64,000 nt of DNA, taken from assembly GCA_019918135.1 (NCBI GenBank), contig WBZZ01001404.1, positions 280,001-344,000 on the forward strand. Direction: 5' to 3'. Position 1 is the stretch's first letter, and every line of letters starts with the position of its first letter. A model generated the notes under the pieces. The model worked only from the letters and a program-made list of their open reading frames with translations, was not told the origin of the DNA and ran no database searches. Below are positions 19,812-28,615 of this stretch, piece after piece. A program made the translations under genes and the position numbers. Source of the DNA: Paulinella micropora (Eukaryota > Cercozoa > Imbricatea > Euglyphida > Paulinellidae).

Positions 19812-20364
19812 GTGAATACAGAGACACGAGATGGAAAAGAAGAGTGCAGAGAAACTAACTTGAATTCTTTCCCCCTTGGCTCTCTCTCTGTTTGTTATTC
19901 TTTCTCTGGCGCACGGCCGCCCAAGCTAGCAGCAAAAAAGGAAAACGTGGTTGCCCCCTCCCCCCGCCAGGAAAAAAAGGAGCCGGGGGGGGGGCCAGAG
20001 ACGGGGGGGGGGAATGTGCGACAGGTCCTGACTTTTTCGGCTCTCCTTTTGTTTTCCTCCGACCCGCCCGGTCGCACATTTTGCGAGCGAGCGCGCGGCG
20101 GGCGGGGGGGGGGGGGGGGAAAGCAGGACCTGTCTGCACTGGCGGCCCCCCCCCCCCCTTTCCGGTCCTGAGCACCCCGCTCTTTTTTTTCTCGAGGTAC
20201 GGTGGCGGCACAGGGGCGCCCGATAATCCTGCCGAGAATTTTGCGGCACGCCCGGGGGGCAAAGATCTCCCCGTGCGACTGTCTGTGTTTCTTTTGCCGC
20301 GTCCTCAGTCCTTCCTTCTTAAGAAAAAAAAAGACAAAACAGGCACACCCAAGACCGACCGGAA
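19812..20364. other. homopolymer-rich divergent intergenic region
   Basis: About 550 bp lies between the divergent starts at 19811 (minus) and 20365 (plus). It holds G-runs (about 19986-19993 and 20104-20120), C-runs (about 20148-20158) and A/T tracts, with no coding frame I believe in. It presumably contains two promoters. No standard element is recognised. Confidence 0.4.
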
Positions 20365-22436
20365 ATGAACGAACTTAGTTTTGTTCTCGCGCTCAAGACG
20401 GGGCGGCCCGGGTGTTACGACAAGCTCTGGTGCCAGCTCAGGCAGGCCAACCAGGCCGGCCAGCTGCTGCTAAAAGTTCTCGACACTAAAGCCAACCAAT
20501 GGGAAATACAAGCCACAGCGGACCCCGGGCGTCCCGTGGCGGTCAGCCTTTTCGGCCTGGTGCCGCTGTCGGGCGCCGTGGGGCACCAGGGCATCACGTA
20601 CATAGACAGAACGCTGGTGTGGGCGGATAAGAAGGGGTCCGGGGCCGGGGCATTCAGCCTCGAGAAGCTCGAGTGGGCCGCAGACGACACACAGCAAACA
20701 TCGGCAGCGCGAACCAGGCCGAGCTTAAGACGTTGCTAGAACAGTTGTCGACCGAATTTAATGGGTGTGTCATGGACTCGAACGTACCCTTTGCCCAGAC
20801 CACCGCCAGGATTAGGCACCTGGACTACTTTCGCGAGAGCTTGTTCGGCGGCTGCAGGATGCCGGGGGCAGTGGAAATGCGGCTGCTGCAAAAGCAGGTG
20901 AGGGCCGCGTACAAGCGGCCCTCCAGCGAAGAACTGCAGCAGGCCGCGGAAGCCTGCGCCCGGGCTACGACCGTAGACGAAAAGTGGCTGGCCGCCGTTA
21001 CAAACGATGCGCTGTGCCACTGGGCGTACCACTGCGCCTGGGCCCTGCGGCGCTTAGGCCTGACCGAAAGGCTGGTGTGGCAGCACGGGGACCTGCAAGG
21101 AAAAAGTGCACAAGAATTGTTGCGCGAGGCCCGCCAGGACAGTCTGAGCAAGCCCTTGCAAGCGCTGCTAGCGCTGGGCGGCGAGGTTCTGGCAGAAATG
21201 CTGGGCTTTTTCAGCCGGGCGCAGTGGTACCTGGAGGACAGGCTCGACGTGTGCGGCCGGACCGCGGCGCGCGGCAAGCATGACTTCCGTTTGCGCGACC
21301 AGGTGCTGCACACGCTGGACCTGCCAGGCGAGCTGGCGGCCCAGCGCGCAGACGACTGCGAGAGCCTGTCGCTGAGCTGCTACCTCCAGTCCGAGAGTTT
21401 CCTGTGCTGGTGCGAGTCAGTTTCGGGCCAGCTACAATCTTTGCCGCCGCTGCTAGCGCTGGTAGTGACGTGCGCGCTCAAGTTCTACCGAACAACGCTG
21501 GTAGTAGGCAGCGTAGCCTTCGGTGTGGGCGCCGGCGACCCCGTCGCCCGGCAAGAAGTGCCCGTGGCAGAGGCGCGCGAGTTCGAGGCGGCCAGGCGGG
21601 GGGCCCAGATCTCGAACGAAACGGCCCTGCCCCGGGACGACGCCAGGATCCAGTGCCACGTGTTCTGCCTGCTGGTACCGTCGGCCTGGCTCCGGGCGCG
21701 AGGGGCGCAGCAGCCGCCGGGCCACACGGTCGAGCAGGCCAGGCGGCTGCTGCCGGCCGGCCGCCAGAGCCTGCCGTTGCTCCCCGTAGACTGCACGGTG
21801 ATTACGCTGGCGAACCAGAACCTGTTGGCCGGCGGCGGCGTGCAGCCCCTGCTGAGAAAACACTTCTTGTACCGGCCGCACTGGGCGGACGTGCATTTGC
21901 CGTTTCCCGTGCACACGCGCCAGAGCCCGTACAACACGCAGAGCGCGCGGGGCTACCGGGACGTGTCGTTCTTGTTCTGCCCGCAAGACGACTCCTCCGG
22001 ACAGTTTGCGGTGCGGGCCGGGGGTTACCCGGGCTCCGACGAGCTCATGAGCGTCGGGGCCCCGATGTGCTGCCTGCTGGACAGCCACCGGTCGTGCCGG
22101 GAATGTGGCGGCGGCCGCAACTGCGGCAGCGTCGTCGACCTGCTGCCGGTCGGGCAGGACGTTCGTGACGGTGTGGCGCGGGCTTGCGCGCTTTTGCAGG
22201 CGGTGGTGCCGCCGCCCCTGCTGCCCGTGCCCCTAACCAGCGGCCAATGCCAAGAGAATTACCACAAGATTATCACGGGCAGCTGGGACGACAAGAGGAG
22301 CCGCTCTCCCTGGTACGCGGTCTGGCCCAGCAGCTGCTTTACGCAGGAACCCCCGGCTGACGGCGCAGTGTCGGTGCAGCTAGCAGAAGGGTTTGCTGTT
22401 TGGTACAAGCAAGGCCCCACGAGCGCCGGAACGTGA
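20365..22436 (+). pseudogene. predicted papain/transglutaminase-fold protein
   Basis: The ATG at 20365 opens MNELSFVLALKTGRPGCYDK. The central part contains AQRADDCESLSLSCYLQSES (about 21,340-21,400). This is a DCE-type block like the nucleophile Cys region of transglutaminase-like and NlpC/papain-fold proteins. About 90 residues later, IQCHVFCLLVPSAWL offers a candidate catalytic His. A Cys-rich CRECGGGRNCGS lies nearer the end. The combination suggests a cysteine peptidase or amidase fold, at moderate confidence only. The gene is broken (about one break). It ends about 150 bp before the convergent Rab-like gene. Confidence 0.45.
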
Positions 22437-22586
22437 CGACGCGCGAGCGCACAACAATTTCTTTTAAAAAAGAAGAATGATCACCCCCTCTTTTTTTTGT
22501 TCCGGGTCGGAAATCTCGCGTTGACAGAAAGACCGGTTTTTTTTAATGATTTTTGTACAGGAGCCGGCGCTGCCAGCGCAGGTACT

Positions 22587-23198
22587 TTAGCAGCAGCCCG
22601 CCTTCACGCCGTTGCTGGTGTCGACGACGCCGACCGTTTCTTTCTCTGCTCTCCGGTGGCTGATCTCGGCCGCCTGCACCAAGAACGGCCTGATCTTGGC
22701 CATCAATTCTTCTTGCGAGTCTGTTTCTGCGCTAGTATGCAGGATCCGGCCCCCGAACCGCTGCCTCAAGTCACTGTTGCCGTGCAGGTCTTCCTCTGCG
22801 CCATCGTACCCTCGATCGCGCTCGCACCCGACCAGCACGAACAGGATGTCCTCGTTCTTGTCTTTCGAAGAAGTGTTAAACTTTAGTACCTCCTGGTGGA
22901 AATTTTCTTTTTCTAAGCTGCAGCACACCAGGGCCATGTGCGCGCCGCGCATGTAATTCGAAATCATGGAGTCAAAACGCTCCTGCCCGGCCGTGTCCCA
23001 GACCCAGATCTGGTGCAGTTGGTTATCGAGCTCTATGGCGGGCAAGATCTTGAAATCCAGACCAACCGTGGCGGGTGTGTGGCATTCGCTGGGGGGCCTG
23101 TTATCCGCAAGCTTCTGCAAGAGGGAGGACTTGCCTGCGCTCGATGATCCCAGCATGACTACTTTCAGGTATTTGCCGGTCGCGACCCTTTTTTGCAT
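22587..23198 (-). CDS. Rab-like small GTPase
   Basis: 203 codons from the ATG at 23198. It has the P-loop GSSSAGKSS (residues about 17-25), a switch I Thr in TVGLDF (44-49), WDTAGQERFDSMI (67 onwards), a later loop LVGCERD where guanine recognition normally lies, SAE near residue 158, and a C-terminal Cys-Cys (GCC) suited to geranylgeranylation. The order and spacing are those of Rab GTPases, which direct vesicle traffic at cytoplasmic membranes. The guanine-recognition loop diverges from the usual form, so nucleotide specificity is uncertain. It is intron-free. Rab-like genes are known in some giant viruses, so this fits a viral island, but an acquired host gene is equally possible. It is convergent with the gene to its left. 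Confidence 0.85.
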   Translation of the reverse strand: MQKRVATGKYLKVVMLGSSSAGKSSLLQKLADNRPPSECHTPATVGLDFKILPAIELDNQLHQIWVWDTAGQERFDSMISNYMRGAHMALVCCSLEKENFHQEVLKFNTSSKDKNEDILFVLVGCERDRGYDGAEEDLHGNSDLRQRFGGRILHTSAETDSQEELMAKIRPFLVQAAEISHRRAEKETVGVVDTSNGVKAGCC

Positions 23199-23778
23199 AC
23201 CCTTGCCTTTTTTTGGGGGGGGGGGGACTGGTGAGGTCTGCCTTGCGGTTTGCCAAGGAGAAGAATTGTTTTAAAAAAAACCAAGCCAAAAAAAAAGCCA
23301 AGCACGCACAAAAGAAGGGGAGCGTAAAAGAATGGGGGGGGGGCAGGGCTTCGTTTTTTCTTCTGAACCAACTTTTCTTCGTCTACGGGGGGAGGGGGAT
23401 CCGCGGGCGGGGGTTAGGTACGGGGAGTGTGGAAAGGGGGGGTTAGGTACGGGGAGGGGTTAGGTACGGGGAGTGTGGAAAGGGCGCGCGAGGACGGGGG
23501 AAAGGGCGAGGGGGGGGAGGGAAGGGAAGGCAGCAGGACAAGCAAAAGAAAAAAGGCAACGGCGCGTTTAATCCAAGGGCGGGGAGGAGAAAAAAAAAGC
23601 AAAAGGGAGGTTTTAAAGAAAGAAAAAACAAAGCGCAGAGATTTCAGGCCTTTTTCTTTCTTGGCCCTCCCCTCATTTTTTGGCTCTCTCTTCTGGTCGT
23701 CCCCCCCCCCCCCGCGCTCGCACTCTGGTGAGAGCCTCGTAACCTCTCTTTCCTTTGGTCCTGGTTTGCGCACTTTCG
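23199..23778. other. intergenic region with short tandem repeats
   Basis: About 580 bp between divergent starts. It contains a G-run at 23216-23226, A-rich tracts, and a short unit GGTTAGGTACGGGGAG present about three times at 23413-23473. Further G- and C-runs follow (for example 23701-23713). No believable coding frame is present. Confidence 0.4.
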
Positions 23779-24555
23779 ATGGACGGAAGCAGAGTCAAGT
23801 ACGGGGTGCTGACCCCCGAAGAAGAAGAATATGGCGCCGTGGCTATCAGTGCCCTGGCGCAGACGAGGGCCGACAGCATGAAGCGCGACCGGCCCGCTGG
23901 GTACCAGGGCGAGCCAGTCATCCAACTGCGCCCGTGCGACCTGTTGGTGGCCAAGAACGCGGCCATCTTGCGGTCGAGAACTAGCTTCATCAACGTGACG
24001 AATTGTGTCACCAACTGGCCAATCTATGAGCCCGAGGGCAAAGCCAAGGGCAAACCGGGAACGGCGCCCGCCAAAAGGGACGACGAAGCCACGGAGCTCA
24101 CCGAGTGGACCTTTCTGGGCATCTGCGGCGAGGACAGCGAGCCCGGCGGGCGGCCGTCCAAGCCCCTGCGGGTGCAGGTGCAGGGTGTGTCGGACGTGTT
24201 CCTGCCGCGCTACGGCAAGGGCCAACAGTGGGCGCACAACGACATGCTCTTGTTCACTAGGCTGCCTACCCAGCAGGAACATTACGACAAGATCGACATA
24301 CAAGGGCAGGACTCGCGCACTCGGTTCTTGATCGAGGCGCGCAGCTTGCTGACGGCCTCGCAAAAACGTGATTTCCACCAGCTGGAAGAAGCAGAGCTGC
24401 TAGGCAAAAGTGCGGCCCAGCTGCATCAGCTCATCTTGAACCTAGTCGACCGCAGGCTGGAGCTGGCCATGACAACCGAACTCAACGAGCAGTTCGTGGG
24501 TCTCAGCGTGCGCTCCGCTCAGTTCGGACAAATGGGCCGTGTCTACATTCAGTAA
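23779..24555 (+). CDS. unknown 258-residue protein
   Basis: The ATG at 23779 gives MDGSRVKYGVLTPEEEEYGA and an uninterrupted frame to the stop at 24555. An in-frame stretch to 23755 has no ATG and is not used. The protein is mixed alpha/beta, with a central charged, low-complexity linker (EGKAKGKPGTAPAKRDDE) and a helical C-terminal third (HQLILNLVDRRLELAMTTEL) ending in FGQMGRVYIQ. There is no signal peptide or membrane segment, and I do not recognise a family. A structural or scaffold role in a virus would fit but is speculation. It is convergent with the gene at 24732-26738 across a short A-rich gap. Confidence 0.55.
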   Translation: MDGSRVKYGVLTPEEEEYGAVAISALAQTRADSMKRDRPAGYQGEPVIQLRPCDLLVAKNAAILRSRTSFINVTNCVTNWPIYEPEGKAKGKPGTAPAKRDDEATELTEWTFLGICGEDSEPGGRPSKPLRVQVQGVSDVFLPRYGKGQQWAHNDMLLFTRLPTQQEHYDKIDIQGQDSRTRFLIEARSLLTASQKRDFHQLEEAELLGKSAAQLHQLILNLVDRRLELAMTTELNEQFVGLSVRSAQFGQMGRVYIQ

Positions 24556-24731
24556 AAAAAACAAGATTTGGAACGCCGAGACTACAAAAGCCTCTCGCCG
24601 AAAAAAAAGGGTGAAAGAAAGAAAAAAAACTTTTTTTTTAAAAAAAACAATTTAACAAGAAACGGACAAAAGTTTGGGCCGTGGTTTTGCCACCGACTTT
24701 TCCGGCCCCCGGGTTTTTTTTTTCTGGTGCG

Positions 24732-26738
24732 TTATGAGGCCTGGCCCAGAGACCACCGCGCAAACGCCGTGCGACCCGAGCTCGACAGAGCGACCACTTG
24801 TTCAGTGTCAATTGCCGCCTTGTCAAGCTGGCGCGTGTCTGCCTGGATGCTGGCCGAGTCGGCACCTTCTACCCAGCAGCTCAGGTCGAAGAGCAAACGT
24901 TGCCTGTACCACTGCGCCCAGCCGTCGGTCCGGGAATTGTACTCGGCTGTCGACACGTTCTGGACCGAGAATTTGTCGTGGTCGTCGGACAGCAGGAGCA
25001 AGTGACGGTCGTTCGGCAGCTCGGCCGCTGCCACCAGGGATCTCTGGTCTGGCATAGACAGCCAGTACTGGCAGTGGTTGAAGACCGCGTGCACCGCGGC
25101 CCCGGCATTCTTGGGGGCCACCAGGCACGCCGCCGTGGACACGGCGGTCTGCAGGAGGCCGCGCCGTTCCCCCAGAGCGGGCAGCGCGTAGCACACGAGC
25201 AGCCCTACGCGGTAGGACGCGAACAACTCTGCTGTCGTCAGCCAGGCCCGCGCCACTTCCGGGTGTGCCGTTTCGAATGTAGCGTACGAGGCCGAGGCGG
25301 CTATGGTCGGGTGGGCTAGGCACAGCGCCGAATAAGCGCCGGCGCCGCCCGGCAGGCGTGTGAGGGGGTGCCTGCCGTTCCAAGTATCCGTACCAGCGCA
25401 GGAGCTGTGCATCCTCTTGACCTGTGTAGTGACATCGAGCGGTGTGTACATAACCTTGAACATGTCGCTCGGTGCCGTGTTGGGCTGCGTAGAGGCAAAC
25501 AAGGCCGCCTGCGTACAAGCGCTATACACGCACAGCTCGTATGCCGGGCCTGGCTTCAAGATCTTGAACAAGAAATCCGCCGCATAATGCCGATCGCCGC
25601 CAGCAGCAGGGGTCGCGGAGAACAGGCTCAGCGCGCAAGACTCTTGACAGGAAGTTATGGCCGCTTGGGACAGGTCGCAGCCCGCAGGAAACGAGCCCAG
25701 CAGAGAACTGTGAAATGCACCCGCAAGCTCAGAGGATGGCCCGGGTGTGCCTGTTGTGCCGGGCCTCTGCTTCGCTTCTCCTCCCTCTTCTTCTTCTTCC
25801 AGCTGGCCATTCGCATACGTCACGACTCGCAGGTTCACTTTGTCTCGCAGGAAGTTCTCGCAGGTATGCGCGGCTAGCTCCGCAATCAGCCTGGCAGCTG
25901 ACAACTTTTTCCCTTGCGTGTAGATTTGCTCGAACTTGTCGTGCGCTTCTGTGGATTTCATTGTTCGGACTGTCCGTTCGCTTGCGGGCGCGACTGCACC
26001 TAATTTGATTAGCGAGCCGGTGGGGCAGTCCAGCAAGAAGTAGCAAAAGAGCGACGCCCTCCGCATCGTGTAGAGGAAAGCGCTATTGCCTTCCGCATGG
26101 CTTTTCTCAGGCAGGCCAAAGATAATTTTTGAGCTAGCTGTGGTTTTATAATCTTCGTAATCTTCGGTCCTCTCTTTGCTGGTGAATTTACAAAAGTAAC
26201 CATAAAGGTTGCTAGTGGTATCCGTGTCCGAGAAATATAGGTAGTATTTCCTGAACTTGTCCAGGCTGGTTCGCCTGAATTCTGCTTCTGGGTTCCAACC
26301 AGAGGCGCAAAGGTAATTTTTGATGAAGGTGTTGAGCACTTGACAGCACGCTCCGTCATTCCAAACAGTTGTCAAACTTGTAGCAAGGGCTTCGTAGGTC
26401 AGGACCATGGCTGCGATTACTCTGCCCCACTCACGGTCTGTGTCAAAGCTTCTGCCGTCGTATTTGGTGAGGTAGTCACCCATTTGCCACCATTTAGGTA
26501 GCGGGCTTGTAACGTACAGCAAGGGCGGACAAGGCGTTCGAATAAGAGAGCATCGAAACTCAGGCGCGCTTTTGCTCGTGTTGTATTTGACAACCGTTGC
26601 TAGATGGATCACGTCTTCTTTTTTTCTTCCCTGACGTAACTCTGCGATGGACAGCAAAGTGAGCAAAGCTTTGTTGAGTGTGTCTCCAATCGTCACTTCA
26701 GGTTGTTTCCCATCTCCGGAGCAGACATCTAGAACCAA
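24732..26738 (-). CDS. large unknown protein, start unresolved
   Basis: A 668-codon minus-strand frame. No ATG lies at its 5' end: the frame extends to about 26,777 before a stop without one, so the start is a non-AUG codon, lies in an upstream exon, or has been lost. The N-terminal part reads AVILVLDVCSGDG and then TIGDTLNKALLTLLSIAELR, faintly like the first strand and metal site of a von Willebrand A domain, but not convincing. The middle has many Tyr and Phe and helical segments. An acidic EEEEEGGE linker at about 25,785-25,810 precedes an Ala/Ser-rich C-terminal half. Base composition falls toward AT in the 5' third compared with the rest, which may mark a fusion or a different origin. 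The function is unknown. Confidence 0.45.
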   Translation of the reverse strand: MVLDVCSGDGKQPEVTIGDTLNKALLTLLSIAELRQGRKKEDVIHLATVVKYNTSKSAPEFRCSLIRTPCPPLLYVTSPLPKWWQMGDYLTKYDGRSFDTDREWGRVIAAMVLTYEALATSLTTVWNDGACCQVLNTFIKNYLCASGWNPEAEFRRTSLDKFRKYYLYFSDTDTTSNLYGYFCKFTSKERTEDYEDYKTTASSKIIFGLPEKSHAEGNSAFLYTMRRASLFCYFLLDCPTGSLIKLGAVAPASERTVRTMKSTEAHDKFEQIYTQGKKLSAARLIAELAAHTCENFLRDKVNLRVVTYANGQLEEEEEGGEAKQRPGTTGTPGPSSELAGAFHSSLLGSFPAGCDLSQAAITSCQESCALSLFSATPAAGGDRHYAADFLFKILKPGPAYELCVYSACTQAALFASTQPNTAPSDMFKVMYTPLDVTTQVKRMHSSCAGTDTWNGRHPLTRLPGGAGAYSALCLAHPTIAASASYATFETAHPEVARAWLTTAELFASYRVGLLVCYALPALGERRGLLQTAVSTAACLVAPKNAGAAVHAVFNHCQYWLSMPDQRSLVAAAELPNDRHLLLLSDDHDKFSVQNVSTAEYNSRTDGWAQWYRQRLLFDLSCWVEGADSASIQADTRQLDKAAIDTEQVVALSSSGRTAFARWSLGQAS

Positions 26739-27309
26739 GATTACAGCCTGCCCGCACGTGCGATTTGAACCTCTCTAAAGCCAAAGAACAAGAGTATTAA
26801 AAGAAACAAAGGCCGCCAAAAAGAAAAAGATGACTCTTTTCTTTCATTTTCTTTCCGACCCCCCCCCCCTCCCCCCTCCTCTCCCAGAAAGGAAAAGCAA
26901 AGGGCAACCGTTACTAGCACATTCTGCGCCATAAGTCCCCCCCCCCTCCCTCGCTCCCTTGTTTATTATCACCGTTTCATTTCTCGGCCTCCCCCCCCCC
27001 CAAACCTCTCTCCACCCCCCCCTTTTTTCGTGGCGGTCCTGTTCGGTTCTTTTTATATCTGTTATTATTATTACGTGCATAGTAAAAAGAGTGCTGTGTG
27101 TGTGGAAGGAGGGGGCGGGGCGTAGGGTTTAAGTCAGAGCGCAAAGCTATGGCGCGCCCACAGGCTTGAGCATTCGGTCCTCCCTCCTTTGCCCCCCCCC
27201 CTTTGTACATACGCGGAAAGATTTGGGAAGGATGGAGAAATGGGAAGACGGTTAGAGCGGCAAAAATAAAGAAAGCGCGGGCCATTTAGGCCCCCCCCCC
27301 CTCTTTTTT
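26739..27309. other. homopolymer-rich intergenic region
   Basis: About 570 bp of C-runs (26862-26879, 26937-26947, 26991-27000, 27288-27301), A-tracts and purine/pyrimidine strings. No coding frame is convincing. It lies upstream of the minus-strand gene at 24732-26738 and downstream of the minus-strand gene at 27310-28061. Confidence 0.4.
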
Positions 27310-28061
27310 TTACCAGGCGTCCCCCGCAGCAAAGGCGAGCAAGTTCAGGCGCGCAAAGGCACGCGGGCGCAAACACCCGCGCAGAAGCTCGGGGAAGGAC
27401 GCGCGCAGGCTCTTGATCAGGGGCTCGGTCTCTGCTACTATGACTAGATCGACCCTCGCGGGTGCGCCACAGCACATCAGAAACAACAGGTAAAGCCACA
27501 GCCAGGGCCAGGCACCGTTGCGGACGAGCGGCTCCAAGAGCGCCACAAACGGTAGCAACGTAGCAGGGGGGCCCGCACAGCGTAGCTGCACCTGCTCCAG
27601 CCAGAGCCTGGCGATCAGCTGTTTGTCGTGCTTTAGCCAGACCCTCTCTAAGGACAGCACGCGACGGGGCTGCGGCGCGCGTGTTGGTTGTACCAAAGGG
27701 GGCGTGCCGGTTTCTGTTTGAGTCCTGAAGTAACTTATGGGCCCCGCCGCCCAAGATCTCTGGCGCAGGGCCCCCCCGTGCTGAAGATCGTCGGCGGAGG
27801 CCTCCAGCTGCGGCGAGGCCATCGCGCGCCCCGTGCGAAGGCATCTGCCGTAAGAATCGGTACAGATCTGCGGCTCACACAAGTGCATGGCGCCCGACAG
27901 CGCACAGGCGGACCAGGGCGAAGAAGGCGGGCTTCGTACCCAAGGGCACTGCGTGTCACAGGAGTGCGCGTTTGCTAGTACGCCCGCGGGCGCATTTTCA
28001 CGACGCACGCCACAAAGGCGTAAGCGCAGGACACGGCCGCGCTGTCAAACGTCCATTGCAT
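27310..28061 (-). pseudogene. unknown protein with a C-terminal hydrophobic segment
   Basis: The ATG at 28061 opens MQWTFDSAAVSCAYAFVACV, a hydrophobic N-terminus that may be a signal peptide or anchor. The downstream part is basic and Arg-rich, and then has a strongly hydrophobic stretch (WPWLWLYLLFLMCC at about 27,475-27,520) that could span a membrane. No domain is recognised. The gene is broken (about one break) if these parts belong together, which is inference from matching strand and position. It is the last strongly GC-rich gene of the island. Confidence 0.35.
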
Positions 28062-28615
28062 GTTACTTGCCCTCCTTTTTTTTCGTTGTTTGTGGAAGCC
28101 CTTCTGAAACGCTCTCCCTTTTTCTGTTGTTGTTTTTCCCCTCCGTGGCTTAGAACGCTATTTCGCGCGGGTTTTGCCTCGGGTAAAAAAAGAGCAGCTA
28201 TTGAGAGAGAAAGGCGGGGGGGGGAGGAGGAAGTGAGTGCGAGGGAGGGAGGCGAATCGCGCCAATTCTCTTTTTTTCCCAGCCCTGTCCCCCTCCTTAA
28301 CCACCTCTTGTTTTTTTTTGGCTAAGTCAACTGCTTTTTGAGAGAGAGGTTTTTTCTTTGCGTTTCCACCCCCCCCCTGTCCCTCCCACCTCTTCTCTCT
28401 CTTTCGTCCAGCACGCATTCCCCACCTTTCGCCCCCCCCCTCCCTCTTTAGCCCTCTCCTCCCCACCCCAAAAACTGCGCTCTCACTCCCCCGGTTCTTT
28501 TTTTTCCCCTTGTCGTTCTCGTTTAGAATATACAAAATAAAGGCATTGCTAAAAAAACTTGGATTCCGACCAATATAAGCATTTTAAAAGCAGCGTTGGC
28601 TCGGGAACTTGTGTC
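28062..28615. other. composition boundary, homopolymer tracts
   Basis: About 550 bp rich in T-runs, C-runs (28370-28377, 28432-28440) and purine tracts, with no credible gene. It separates the strongly GC-rich genes to the left from the mid-GC repeat-bearing gene to the right, so it may be a junction between two segments of different origin. Confidence 0.4.

Noticed and set aside
27688-27978. Plus-strand frame inside the minus-strand gene at 27310-28061
   Set aside because: Antisense GC shadow with no start context or domain.
6761-28061. Assigning the island to mirusviruses, herpesvirus-like or giant viruses by name
   Set aside because: No capsid, polymerase, terminase or other marker gene of those groups is visible.
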